Positions 39,704 through 48,212 of a stretch of 64,000 nucleotides of DNA are shown piece after piece. Source of the stretch: Aquiluna sp. (GTDB lineage Bacteria > Actinomycetota > Actinomycetes > Actinomycetales > Microbacteriaceae). Positions within the stretch are counted from its first letter, which is position 1, and each line of letters begins with the position of its first letter. The stretch lies in NCBI GenBank assembly GCA_018402685.1, contig JAGYIJ010000001.1, forward strand, positions 124,001 to 188,000. The letters run 5' to 3'. Made by a program: the position numbers and the translations under genes. Under the pieces are notes generated by a model that made no database searches, was not told where the DNA came from, and saw only the letters and a list, made by a program, of their open reading frames with translations.

Positions 39704-40339
39704 CTATTTCAATGGGCTGAATATCAGAGTTAGCGCGATAGCAATCATTACCACCGCAACCAAGGACTCAAACACTCGCCAAAACATCTTGTTTCCCACA
39801 AACCTCGATAGCGTGGTCGCTAGATAACCCAGCGAGAAAAACCAAACAACACTGCCTATTGCAGCCCCCAGTCCAAACAGCAGTCGATCATCACCAAACT
39901 GATTGCCAATTGTTCCTAGGAGCAACACGGTGTCGATATAGACGTGAGGGTTTAGGTAGGTGAGGGCGGCAATGGTGCCAAGCACCTTCCAGCGATTTGA
40001 TTCGACCTTCTCCCCCGGCACTAACACCTCCGGGTTCATCGCCCTTCGAATGGCGCCATAGGCAAACCACAATAGATACGCAGCGCCTGCAAATCTCAGA
40101 ATCTCTAACAAATAGGGAACAGAGGTAATTAGCTGCCCAAGACCCAAGATGCCTGCAAAGACCAACAGCGCATCGCTCAGCGATGCGAACACGACCACCA
40201 TCAGAATGTAGTCACGGCGCAGCCCCTGGCGCAGCACAAAGGCATTTTGTGCGCCAATTGCAATGATGAGGGTGAGGCCAGTTAGAAAGCCTGTAGCGAC
40301 AGCGAGAATCTGATCAACTTTCTCAAGTGGGAACCTCAA
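39704..40339 (-). CDS. LysE/ArgO family amino-acid exporter
   Basis: Membrane exporter of 211 residues with about six hydrophobic segments. GFLTGLTLIIAIGAQNAFVLRQGLRRDY is the LysE/ArgO signature; ALTYLNPHVYIDTVLLLGTIG contains the conserved NPH motif. Basic amino acids such as lysine or arginine are the probable cargo. No LysG-type regulator adjoins it; it is divergent from bcp. Confidence 0.82.
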   Translation of the reverse strand: MRFPLEKVDQILAVATGFLTGLTLIIAIGAQNAFVLRQGLRRDYILMVVVFASLSDALLVFAGILGLGQLITSVPYLLEILRFAGAAYLLWFAYGAIRRAMNPEVLVPGEKVESNRWKVLGTIAALTYLNPHVYIDTVLLLGTIGNQFGDDRLLFGLGAAIGSVVWFFSLGYLATTLSRFVGNKMFWRVFESLVAVVMIAIALTLIFSPLK

Positions 40340-40348
40340 AACATTAGC

Positions 40349-40367
40349 AGGAGCGCAAAGCGCTCCT
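40349..40367. repeat. 8-bp perfect palindrome between the exporter and bcp genes
   Basis: AGGAGCGC, loop AAA, GCGCTCCT in the 68-base divergent region. A second pair CCTCAG (40365-40370) and CTGAGG (40390-40395) overlaps it. There is no T-tract, so it is more like an operator or a leader hairpin than a terminator. Confidence 0.5.
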
Positions 40368-40407
40368 CAGCGGAATAACCTCGCTAGCCCTGAGGGTTTA
40401 GAAAAAC

Positions 40408-40869
40408 ATGACTTTAGAAACCGGAAACCCTGCACCAACCTTCACCCTTGTAAACCAGGATGGCGAGCACGTATCACTAGCTGACCACGCGGGTCAGAAG
40501 GTAATTGTTTATTTCTACCCAGCCGCCTCCACCCCCGGCTGCACCACCCAGGCCTGCGAGCTTCGCGACAACATCAACTCCCTCAAGTCCCTCGGCTACA
40601 CGGTCCTAGGAATATCACCTGACGAGCCTAAGAAGCTAAAGAAGTTCCAGGAAAAAGAGGGATTGAACTTCGAACTTTTAAGCGACCCAGACAATGCGAT
40701 CCAGCAGGCCTATGGCGCCTATGGCAAAAAGAGCATGTATGGCAAGGAGTACATGGGAACCATTCGCTCCACCTTTGTTGTCGACGAGGCTGGAAGAATC
40801 TCCCACGCCTTCTACAACGTCAAGGCCAAGGGCCACATCGACATGCTTCGCACCAAACTAGGCATCTAG
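40408..40869 (+). CDS. bcp: Thioredoxin-dependent thiol peroxidase (BCP-type peroxiredoxin)
   Basis: Atypical two-cysteine peroxiredoxin of 153 residues that reduces peroxides in the cytosol. The peroxidatic Cys45 and resolving Cys50 are in the STPGCTTQACELRD motif; IRSTFVVDEAGRI and YNVKAKGHIDML are typical. A paralogue lies at 50861. Its TAG shares CTAG with the convergent RhtB-family gene. Confidence 0.92.
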   Translation: MTLETGNPAPTFTLVNQDGEHVSLADHAGQKVIVYFYPAASTPGCTTQACELRDNINSLKSLGYTVLGISPDEPKKLKKFQEKEGLNFELLSDPDNAIQQAYGAYGKKSMYGKEYMGTIRSTFVVDEAGRISHAFYNVKAKGHIDMLRTKLGI

Positions 40870-41471
40870 CGCAGCGGCAACAACACCCCTAGAACACCAA
40901 ACACTCCGCCAAAGAACCGGTTGAAGTTTTTGCCAGCGCGCTTTAGAAATGGCTGCACCTTGGTGGCAAAAAACGCAACGCCATATTCGTAGCAAAACTC
41001 CACGAACAAAAACGTTCCGGCCATGATCAAAAACTGCAGCCAAAGCGAGCGCGCGGGATCAACAAACTGCGGCAAGAAGGCCACGAAGAACAAGATGCCC
41101 TTCGGGTTACTCACCGCAGACAGCAGCCCCTGGCTGAAGAGATTCTTTGAGCCTCCGGAAGAAGGCTTGGCTGGAGTGTCACCAATGGGATCACTGCGCC
41201 AGATCTGAACACCTAAAAACACCAGGTACGCACCACCCAGCCACTTCAACCAGGTCAACAAACCCGCATTGGCCGCCAAAATCGCACCGATTCCAAACAG
41301 CGATGCGGCAATCACCAGAGCAAAGCCGGTGAGGCCACCAAAGATGGTGGCAATGGTTCTTCTAGACCCGTAGAGCGCTCCGTGAGTTAGAGCTAGAAGC
41401 CCGTTTGGCCCAGGGGTGAGACTCAAACCAATTGCCGCGAGTGCATAAAGTGTCCAGGTCGATAGCTCCAC
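40866..41471 (-). CDS. LysE/RhtB family amino-acid exporter
   Basis: Membrane protein of 201 residues with six hydrophobic segments. LSLTPGPNGLLALTHGALYGSRR is the RhtB-family start and VSNPKGILFFVAFLPQF carries the conserved NPK motif. Cargo (for example neutral amino acids or homoserine lactone) is not determinable. Its first base overlaps the stop of the upstream hydroxyacid dehydrogenase gene, so the two may be co-transcribed. Confidence 0.82.
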   Translation of the reverse strand: MELSTWTLYALAAIGLSLTPGPNGLLALTHGALYGSRRTIATIFGGLTGFALVIAASLFGIGAILAANAGLLTWLKWLGGAYLVFLGVQIWRSDPIGDTPAKPSSGGSKNLFSQGLLSAVSNPKGILFFVAFLPQFVDPARSLWLQFLIMAGTFLFVEFCYEYGVAFFATKVQPFLKRAGKNFNRFFGGVFGVLGVLLPLR

Positions 41472-42397
41472 TAGTAGCCAAGCTCCCTGTCCACAACGCC
41501 AACTAGCTCGCGTCCAGCGATCCAGGCCGCAACGTTTTCCTTGAGGCGCATCGCGAATAGCCCGGTGACAATCTGCATGGTGTCGGCGGTGTGAGGGGTG
41601 ATGATCAGATTCTCTTGTTCCCAGAGCGGATGCCCATCGGGCAGCGGCTCTGGGTAGGTGACATCAATCGCAGCGCCCGCAAGCTTGCCGCTATCTAAAG
41701 CCCTCATTAGGGCATCCTGATCGATTACCTCACCACGCGAGACATTCACCAAATAAGAACCCTCAGCCATCACCAAGAAGCGCTCGTCATTGAACAAAAA
41801 CCGGGTCTCATGGGTTAGAGCGCAAGCAAGAATCACAAACTGAGACTCAGCGAGATAGCTATCGAGCTGATCAAAGCCGACAACTTCTGTGGTTCCCACT
41901 TTCTCAAATGGCTCCTCAGGCCGCTTTCGAACCACTGTCACGTTCGACCTGAATGGAGCCAGCAAATGGACCAGCTCCTGAGCGATCCCGCCTCCGCCGA
42001 CAATTAATACGTTTGCGTCATAGAGGGAATCGGCATGCTTTTTGCCCCAACTCTTTGCGAGCGAGCGCTGTTTGATAACTCTTCCAAGTGCCATCGACAG
42101 CATTAGCGCGTGCTCGGCAACGGGCTCGGAGTAGGAGCGCTTGGCGCTGGTGAAGATGACATCGTGACCCAGAAGCTCTTGAAATGCATCCACTCCAGCA
42201 AAAGGCAGCTGCACCCAACGAAGCTGAGGATTCTCAGCAAGGGTCTTTGCCAAAAGATCGGGTCTTGCGTAGTCAGTCCAGACCAGTGCCTCGACCTCAG
42301 TTGTTAGCGCCGTGATTACTGCCCCAGCAGACTCAATAGCCGCAGAGTAGGCGGGAAATTGTCTTGGCTCGAGGGCTATCAGGTTGTTGCTATTCAT
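41471..42397 (-). CDS. D-2-hydroxyacid dehydrogenase family protein
   Basis: NAD(P)-dependent oxidoreductase of 308 residues interconverting 2-keto and D-2-hydroxy acids. The Rossmann motif VLIVGGGGIAQELVHLL, the catalytic arginine in VNVSRGEVIDQDAL and the histidine in NLIITPHTADTM are visible. It resembles the glyoxylate/hydroxypyruvate reductase branch, but the substrate is unknown. The 111 bases to the ABC ATPase gene hold no gene I can support. Confidence 0.8.
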   Translation of the reverse strand: MNSNNLIALEPRQFPAYSAAIESAGAVITALTTEVEALVWTDYARPDLLAKTLAENPQLRWVQLPFAGVDAFQELLGHDVIFTSAKRSYSEPVAEHALMLSMALGRVIKQRSLAKSWGKKHADSLYDANVLIVGGGGIAQELVHLLAPFRSNVTVVRKRPEEPFEKVGTTEVVGFDQLDSYLAESQFVILACALTHETRFLFNDERFLVMAEGSYLVNVSRGEVIDQDALMRALDSGKLAGAAIDVTYPEPLPDGHPLWEQENLIITPHTADTMQIVTGLFAMRLKENVAAWIAGRELVGVVDRELGY

Positions 42398-42508
42398 CAG
42401 AATTTACCTCTACTGACACAGCAGGAAGGAACGCTCGAGCCATGGCCAAAGAATACAACTTCGACAGTGCTGAATCGTCGAATAAATTAGCGGCTTGGTC
42501 TAACACCC

Positions 42509-43294
42509 CTAAAGGATTTGCGCCAGGAACTTTTGGGTTCTGGGCTCCTTGGGTGAGTCAAATAGTTCTGTAGGGGTCCCCACCTCAACTATTTCACCAT
42601 CGGCCATAAACACCACTCGGTCAGCAACCTCGCGAGCAAAGCCCATTTCATGGGTGACCACGACCATGGTCATTCCCTCACTGGCCAACTGCTTGATTGA
42701 GTCCAGCACCTCGTTGATCATCTCAGGATCCAGAGCGGAGGTGGGTTCATCAAAAAGCATCACCTTTGGCTTCATCGCTAGCGAGCGTGCTATCGCAACT
42801 CGCTGCTGTTGACCACCAGATAACTGAGCTGGAAACTTATCGGCCTGCTCGGGAATCTTTACCCGCTCCAGAAGCTCCCGAGAGAGCTCTTCGGCCTCAG
42901 CCTTTGGCATACCGCGAACCTGCCTCGGAGCAAGGGAGATGTTATCGAGCACGGTTAGGTGCGGGAAGAGATTGAAGCTCTGGAAGACCATTCCGGTCTC
43001 CTTGCGAATCTCCTGGATGTTTTTGACATCCATGGTGAGCTCGGTGCCATCCACGATGATCTCACCCTGGTCGTGCTCCTCGAGCCGATTGATGCATCTA
43101 ATCAGGGTGGACTTTCCAGAACCACTCGGACCAATGACTACAACCACCTCTTGCCTGCCAACAGCAAAGTCAATTTGCTTGAGGGCCACGAAGTCCTTGA
43201 ACTTCTTCACAACTCCGCGCATAACAACAATCGCGTCCTCCGCCTTGCGGTCCCCGGACATTTTGGTTGCATCCGTAAAAACTGATTCACTCAC
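42509..43294 (-). CDS. aapP: Amino-acid ABC transporter ATP-binding protein (AapP-like)
   Basis: ATPase of a polar amino-acid importer, 261 residues. Walker [14 protein letters not shown], the Q-loop in [15 protein letters not shown], signature [15 protein letters not shown], Walker [15 protein letters not shown] and the switch histidine in [10 protein letters not shown] are all present. A 20-residue N-terminal tail precedes the domain. It overlaps the second permease gene by four bases. Confidence 0.93.
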   Translation of the reverse strand: MSESVFTDATKMSGDRKAEDAIVVMRGVVKKFKDFVALKQIDFAVGRQEVVVVIGPSGSGKSTLIRCINRLEEHDQGEIIVDGTELTMDVKNIQEIRKETGMVFQSFNLFPHLTVLDNISLAPRQVRGMPKAEAEELSRELLERVKIPEQADKFPAQLSGGQQQRVAIARSLAMKPKVMLFDEPTSALDPEMINEVLDSIKQLASEGMTMVVVTHEMGFAREVADRVVFMADGEIVEVGTPTELFDSPKEPRTQKFLAQIL

Positions 43295-44478
43295 CTGATA
43301 CCAACTCCCAATCGCTTTTCAAGCCTTTGGCTTTCCTTGCTCATTACGTACGAAACTACCCAGAACAAAAGACCCACAAATATCAATGACTCGTAGATCA
43401 ACCCCTGGCCCAAAAAGTCGTCCTGCTTAGTTATGACCTTGCCGACAGTCATGACATCAAACAAATTCAGCGCAACACCGGCGAGGGTGGTGTCCTTGAA
43501 CAGGCTAATGAATTGTCCAATTTGAGCGGGGATAACGCTTCTTAGTGCCTGCGGCAAAGTAATCAGGGAATTGATTTTCACGGTGCTAAGGCCCAGTGCC
43601 TTGCCAGCCTCGATCTGGCCACTTGGAATACCCTGCAACCCGCCCCTGACTATCTCGGCTAGGTAGGCAGCGGTGAACAGGGTGAAGACCGTGATGCCGC
43701 GGAACACTGCGTCAGGAGAAATCGTTGGGGGGATAAAAAACTCAAGAGCAACTCCTGCAAGCAACAGCAGCACGAACAGTGGTGCCCCGCGAATCAACTC
43801 AATGTATGCAGTGCAAATAAAACGAATTACCGGGAAGGATGATCGCCTTCCAAGCGCCAGCAAAAGACCCAGCGGGAAACACAAAATGATGCTGATTAGC
43901 GCCATGTAGAAATTGATTAGGAACCCACCCCAAAGCTCCAGGGTAGATTCCAGCAGGGTAAAAATCACCAGTGCGATCGCCGGGGTTGCAATCATGGGCT
44001 GCCAAATGATGCCTGGAAGCTTTTGGATGATTTTGTTATCCCTGCGCATCCGACCCACCACACGGCCCGCGAAGACGCCAATTCCTAACAGGCCAACCCA
44101 CAAAAGTGAGTCGAGGCTATTCGAGAGCACGACAAGCAAGATAGCCAGCGCGAATATCAACCCAAAGCGGCGAACGTAGTCAACGATTCGTTCGGCTAGT
44201 CTCAACCTGGGCTCAGTGCCAAGTGGTGAACCGCCGGCAACTGCAGCAACCCAAAAAGCGATTGCCACCATTGATGCGCCAATCAACCACATCAGCTCTT
44301 CGGGGAAACGGCCCACCAAAAATAGCTTGAGGTTAACCTCAACGATTTCCCAGCGTCCAGTAATAAAAACGAACTCGATCGAAATCCAAATAAACCAAAG
44401 CGCGATACCGCCAAACACGATTGTGGTGATGGAGTCCCAAATAGACCTGAAGAGGTTTCTGCGCAGCCACAAAATCAT
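43291..44478 (-). CDS. aapM: Amino-acid ABC transporter permease (AapM-like)
   Basis: Integral membrane permease of 395 residues. It is about twice as long as ordinary HisM-type permeases because of N-terminal hydrophobic segments, a feature of the AapQ/AapM group. The EAA loop that docks the ATPase is in [19 protein letters not shown]. It overlaps aapQ by four bases and aapP by four, so the three are probably coupled. Confidence 0.87.
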   Translation of the reverse strand: MILWLRRNLFRSIWDSITTIVFGGIALWFIWISIEFVFITGRWEIVEVNLKLFLVGRFPEELMWLIGASMVAIAFWVAAVAGGSPLGTEPRLRLAERIVDYVRRFGLIFALAILLVVLSNSLDSLLWVGLLGIGVFAGRVVGRMRRDNKIIQKLPGIIWQPMIATPAIALVIFTLLESTLELWGGFLINFYMALISIILCFPLGLLLALGRRSSFPVIRFICTAYIELIRGAPLFVLLLLAGVALEFFIPPTISPDAVFRGITVFTLFTAAYLAEIVRGGLQGIPSGQIEAGKALGLSTVKINSLITLPQALRSVIPAQIGQFISLFKDTTLAGVALNLFDVMTVGKVITKQDDFLGQGLIYESLIFVGLLFWVVSYVMSKESQRLEKRLGVGIR

Positions 44479-45638
44479 CGCTCCACCAAAGCCAATCTTC
44501 TATTAAAGAAGTTCACAATCAACGATGTGACCAACGATATTGCCAGGTAGATAAAGAGTGTCAGCGTGAAAGCGGGGACCGCTGGAGAACCATTACCAAC
44601 GGTAATTTGAGCAATTTGGGTCAGTTCGAAATAGCTGATGGTTGCGCCCAGCGAAGAGTTCTTGGTGAGGTTTAGATACTGGTTTCCAATCGCTGGCATA
44701 GCGATTCGGAAAGCCTGCGGCAAGATGATGATTCGCATTTTTTGCCCAGGAGAAAGCGCCAGGGCGTCGGCTGCCTCACCCTGGCCCTTATGAACCGCCT
44801 GAATCGAACCACGAACAATCTCGGCTACGTGGCTACTGGTGTAGAGCACCAGAGCAACAATCAAGGCGAAGAACGATGGGTCCATTCGCAGTCCGCCGGT
44901 TGTGCCGCGGCCATCAACGAACGGAAGGGTCCAGCTGTAATCGAGCAACATCCAGCCGACCAACAAGAAACCAAAAATTATCAAGATTGCAAAGATTCCG
45001 GCTCGAGACTTTTGACCGGTGCGGTCCGCTCTGGCTCGCTCGATTTTCATAACTACCAGGCTCACGACAATTGATGCAGCAAAGATGAGCAGGAGAATCA
45101 GCCCTGATCCCTCAAACCAAGGCAGGGCCAAGCCGCGGTTGGAAATCACGAATAGGTCAAAGGGCTGCCAGGCATTTTCGATGCGAGGAAATGTCTGTAA
45201 TACAACAGCCAAGTTCATGAATGTGATCAGAAGAAGAAGTGGGAGATTACGAATAATCTCAACGTAGGCCGACGCGAGAGTCTTAACAAGAAAGTTCTTT
45301 GAGAGTCGGGCTATGCCGACCAGGGTTCCGACAATCGTCGAGAAGATGATGCCGACAACCGCAACCAGCATGGTGTTCTGAAAGCCTCGAACAAAGGCAG
45401 CAGAAACTGGAGAACTCTGATCAAAGTCGGTGCCGGGGATGGTGAAGCTAGCGGGGTTATCTAAAAAGCCAAAGTCTGTCGGTACGGCGCTTCGCTCAAC
45501 GTTGGTCTGGTAGTTGCCATAGATCCAGTAAAGAATCCCGAATACCACCGCCAGCACGAGAAGTTGAAAAACCCAACGCAAAAATCTGACATCGCGCCAA
45601 AACTTGGGTCTTGCGCTAACACTTGAGAGGGGACTCAT
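44475..45638 (-). CDS. aapQ: Amino-acid ABC transporter permease (AapQ-like)
   Basis: Partner permease of 387 residues, also long. It has a hydrophobic N-terminal anchor, a periplasmic stretch (NYQTNVERSAVPTDFGF), a transmembrane domain and a C-terminal domain with the EAA loop VHKGQGEAADALALSPGQK. ASAYVEIIRNLPLLLLITFM is typical of the HisM family. Its start codon and ribosome-binding region sit inside a 13-bp hairpin (45620-45661), which may lower permease expression relative to the binding protein. Confidence 0.87.
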   Translation of the reverse strand: MSPLSSVSARPKFWRDVRFLRWVFQLLVLAVVFGILYWIYGNYQTNVERSAVPTDFGFLDNPASFTIPGTDFDQSSPVSAAFVRGFQNTMLVAVVGIIFSTIVGTLVGIARLSKNFLVKTLASAYVEIIRNLPLLLLITFMNLAVVLQTFPRIENAWQPFDLFVISNRGLALPWFEGSGLILLLIFAASIVVSLVVMKIERARADRTGQKSRAGIFAILIIFGFLLVGWMLLDYSWTLPFVDGRGTTGGLRMDPSFFALIVALVLYTSSHVAEIVRGSIQAVHKGQGEAADALALSPGQKMRIIILPQAFRIAMPAIGNQYLNLTKNSSLGATISYFELTQIAQITVGNGSPAVPAFTLTLFIYLAISLVTSLIVNFFNRRLALVER

Positions 45639-45661
45639 GGTTTAAAGACCCCTCTCAAGTG
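45620..45661 (-). promoter_or_regulatory. Hairpin enclosing the aapQ start codon
   Basis: A perfect 13-bp inverted repeat, CACTTGAGAGGGG and CCCCTCTCAAGTG in transcript order, with a 16-base loop holding the aapQ ATG (45638). The only Shine-Dalgarno-like sequence, GAGAGGGG, is in the 5' arm, 10 bases before the ATG. No U-tract follows, so it looks like a translational or mRNA-stability element rather than a terminator. Confidence 0.7.
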
Positions 45662-45686
45662 CAGCATTGCAATTTATTTTTACAGT

Positions 45687-46808
45687 TTATGGATTTAACG
45701 GAATGGTGGTGAGTAGAGCAGATCCACCATCAGACCAGATGGAGTTGACTCCTCGCTCTAGACCCAAAGGTGTTAGGTGACGCTCGAAGATCTCTCCGTA
45801 GTTACCGACCTGCTTTACAACCTGGTAGGCGAAGTCAGTTGGAAGACCTAGGCCTGGATCCAAAACTGCGGAACCGTCGCTGGTCTCAATTTCAACACCA
45901 AGGAAGCGCTGGATGCCAATATCAGTGGTGGAGCTTCTGATGCTGTCAACGTTTGCGCTGGTAAGACCAAACTCCTCAGCCTGAATGGTTGCGAGGACTG
46001 CCCACTGAACAGCGGTTGCCCATGCGGTGTCACCATCTAGAACGGCTGGGGCCAATGGCTCCTTTGAGAACACCTCTGGAAGGATCTTCAAGGCATTGGT
46101 GCCATCTGGGTATGCGCTTCTTAGACCAGTTAGCTGGCTAACGTCCGAAGACCAGCCATCACACTGTCCAGCTAGGAAGGCCTCAAGAATCAGATCGACC
46201 TCGTCAAATGCGCGAACTTCCCAGTTCAATCCGAGTCTTGATGACTCCTGAGCTGCGTTGCCCTCTGTGGTGGTTCCCTTTGCAACACAAACGATTGCGC
46301 CGTTCATGTCAGACACGGAGTTGTAGCCGCTGTTGGTAGCAACCATGACACCCTGACCATCGTAGAAGGTTGGCTGCAAGAACGTGGAGGCTTCAGCGCC
46401 GTCACGAGTTGCAGTCCAGGTGGTGTTGCGAACTAGGACATCAATTGAGCCATTCTGAAGCGCGGTAAAGCGGTCAGAGGTCTCCAAGTCGACCATGTCA
46501 ACTGCACCTGCGTCACCCAAAACGGCGGCCGCAATAACGCGACAGAAGTCGGAGTCGAATCCAACGTGCTCACCGGAAGAGTCAAGAACCGCAAAACCAG
46601 GAAGTGCGTCACGAGTTCCACATCGAACCGTGCCAGCTGCCTTAACGCTCTCAAGAAGTGAGACCTGGGCTCCTCCATCAGTGGATCCGTCCGCCTGGAC
46701 TGTGACTGTAGTGGTGGCACTGGGCTGGGATCCATCATCAGCGGCGCATCCTGCCAACACCAACGCCGCAACCGCGAGGGTTGACAGCAGAGTTAATTCT
46801 TTCTTCAT
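45687..46808 (-). CDS. aapJ: Amino-acid ABC transporter substrate-binding lipoprotein (AapJ-like)
   Basis: Solute-binding protein of 373 residues. Signal peptide MKKELTLLSTLAVAALVLAG with lipidated Cys21, then a Ser/Thr-rich linker and a type II binding domain (VKAAGTVRCGTRDALPGF, GFDSDFCRVIAAAVLGD, TTWTATRDGAE). These motifs match AapJ, the broad-specificity L-amino-acid binding protein best known in alphaproteobacteria. AGGGGAA lies 5-6 bases before the ATG. A hairpin follows before aapQ, fitting an excess of binding protein over permease. Confidence 0.88.
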   Translation of the reverse strand: MKKELTLLSTLAVAALVLAGCAADDGSQPSATTTVTVQADGSTDGGAQVSLLESVKAAGTVRCGTRDALPGFAVLDSSGEHVGFDSDFCRVIAAAVLGDAGAVDMVDLETSDRFTALQNGSIDVLVRNTTWTATRDGAEASTFLQPTFYDGQGVMVATNSGYNSVSDMNGAIVCVAKGTTTEGNAAQESSRLGLNWEVRAFDEVDLILEAFLAGQCDGWSSDVSQLTGLRSAYPDGTNALKILPEVFSKEPLAPAVLDGDTAWATAVQWAVLATIQAEEFGLTSANVDSIRSSTTDIGIQRFLGVEIETSDGSAVLDPGLGLPTDFAYQVVKQVGNYGEIFERHLTPLGLERGVNSIWSDGGSALLTTIPLNP

Positions 46809-46974
46809 TTAATTCCCCTTTCAAGAAATTAGGTAGAGCGCATGGCAGCCGGGTCTCGGCTGGTTACGCTCCCCAAAAACTAAGCTAGGGGTGGACTGAG
46901 CTCGGCACCTCATCGATGCCTCATCGTTACAGAAACTTAATTACGAGAATTAGGCTCTTAATTCAGCTTTATTT
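46809..46974. other. Intergenic region upstream of aapJ
   Basis: 166 bases with the aapJ ribosome-binding site at its lower end. CCTCATCG is repeated in direct orientation near 46908-46926, and a T/A-rich stretch flanks GAATTAGGCTCTTAATTC near 46950. I could not recognise a regulator box or assign a promoter with confidence. Confidence 0.3.
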
Positions 46975-47346
46975 CTAGAGAATGACCAGAGCGAAGCTAG
47001 CGAACACAATCAGACTGAAGGCAATCATTAGCCCCAAGGTCATGGTCAGATAGCGACCACTCTGAGCAATGGTGCTAGCAACAGGTCCTGGGTTCTCGTG
47101 AGTAGCAAGCTCTGCAACAACGCTTTGAGCCTCACGAATAATTGCGAACTGGGTGAGGTTCCCCAAAACGCCAACGGTCACTAGAAATGCGGTTGCAAAA
47201 AGCTTCGCTTCCATGCTTGCGATCTGCAGGTCGCCCAAAGCTGCAACGTATGCGAGAACAGCAATCGCGATAACGGAGTGAAGCTGTGCGCGGGTGAGCT
47301 GAGAGCGCTTGGAGTTCCAAAGCTCTACTAAATCCTTTTCTGACAT
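46975..47346 (-). CDS. Small membrane protein, three predicted TM segments
   Basis: A 123-residue protein I do not recognise. A charged N-terminus (MSEKDLVELWNSKRSQ) precedes hydrophobic segments at about 22-40, 45-64 and 102-123. It stands alone, 166 bases from aapJ and 126 from the upstream gene. In the latter gap CAAAGCC/GGCTTTG (47401-47419) forms a small hairpin of unknown use. Confidence 0.5.
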   Translation of the reverse strand: MSEKDLVELWNSKRSQLTRAQLHSVIAIAVLAYVAALGDLQIASMEAKLFATAFLVTVGVLGNLTQFAIIREAQSVVAELATHENPGPVASTIAQSGRYLTMTLGLMIAFSLIVFASFALVIL

Positions 47347-47472
47347 GCCATCCTCTTTCTCCCGGGAGTTCCACCTTGGTCGCTCCGCTTATGGATAGTT
47401 CAAAGCCTAAGTGGCTTTGGGTCAGTAGTCGGGCCATAAGACCCCAACTCTGACGTTTTAAGAAAGACCCAA

Positions 47473-48060
47473 TCAGGCTCCCACGACTCGCCAAGATGCG
47501 ATCAGACCCCAACCAAACATCCTTACTCCCATGCTCCTTAGCCAACCCGCGATCACACTCGATGAGTTGTGACCCCAGAAATAATCAACTGGATGCGGAG
47601 AAAAGACCAAACCATATGCCGGAACGTCGATGTGCTCGGCAGGTGTGCGAGCGTGAATTTCATCTAACTCCAAGATCAGTTGATCTGCGCTATCTCCCTC
47701 GACCTGAAGTTCATAAATAATCTCCACCACGACCCTCAGCTGATTTTCAAGAACCTGTTTTGTTGCCGGCCCTTCGAGTTCCGCTCTCCCAAGAGTGGAG
47801 GGTGTTGGCCAGAGCAGCGCTGCTGCGCCAGCACCAAGACTGGTGTCGCGGTTTGCGTAGTAGCGCAAGTCTCCGTAGGCGTAGCGCATCATTTCGCCAG
47901 ACCCAGTCTCAATTGCAACACTCGAGTGCGTGCCGTGGTCTATGACGAATACAGTTCTGGGATCCTGCACCTCGTTGGGCGCTAATAGAACTGTCGGGGT
48001 GAAGGCCGATAAAAACAACAGACCCGAAATGGTGAACGCCAACCAAATGAGGCGTTGCAC
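47473..48060 (-). CDS. DUF2459-like exported protein
   Basis: Protein of 195 residues with an N-terminal hydrophobic segment (about 4-27, possibly an uncleaved signal anchor). VFVIDHGTHSSVAIETGSG, RYAYGDLRYYANRDTSLGAG and a C-terminal GHNSSSVIAGWLRSMGV match the layout of DUF2459 proteins (unknown function), including the conserved His after the first strand. The assignment is moderate. It is divergent from the heliorhodopsin gene. Confidence 0.5.
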   Translation of the reverse strand: MQRLIWLAFTISGLLFLSAFTPTVLLAPNEVQDPRTVFVIDHGTHSSVAIETGSGEMMRYAYGDLRYYANRDTSLGAGAAALLWPTPSTLGRAELEGPATKQVLENQLRVVVEIIYELQVEGDSADQLILELDEIHARTPAEHIDVPAYGLVFSPHPVDYFWGHNSSSVIAGWLRSMGVRMFGWGLIASWRVVGA

Positions 48061-48095
48061 TTAGAACCCACCCTGAGACATTTTGCAATTATCCC

Positions 48096-48122
48096 AGCGG
48101 GCCAAATTGCCCGCTCTTTTTT
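48096..48122 (+). terminator. Strong intrinsic terminator 90 bases upstream of the heliorhodopsin gene
   Basis: AGCGGGC (48096-48102), loop CAAATT, GCCCGCT (48109-48115), then CTTTTTT. It points along the plus strand, although no plus-strand gene lies upstream for more than 7 kb. It may insulate the heliorhodopsin gene from antisense read-through or act as a leader attenuator. Confidence 0.75.
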
Positions 48123-48212
48123 GACCTTGCCGCTCACATGAACTTCTCAGGGTTTCTATCCGCAACCATTTAGAGTGGAGCGAAAAGCAATAGAGCCTGA
48201 GAGGTCAAAGTA

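Noticed and set aside
42364-42573. Possible small plus-strand gene in the gap between the hydroxyacid dehydrogenase and aapP
   Set aside because: No recognisable sequence, overlaps the 3' end of aapP, and no convincing ribosome-binding site.
46809-46974. GlnR or AmtR nitrogen-control box upstream of aapJ
   Set aside because: GTTAC and GAAAC-like elements are present but spacing does not fit a GlnR site, and no AmtR-like palindrome was seen.
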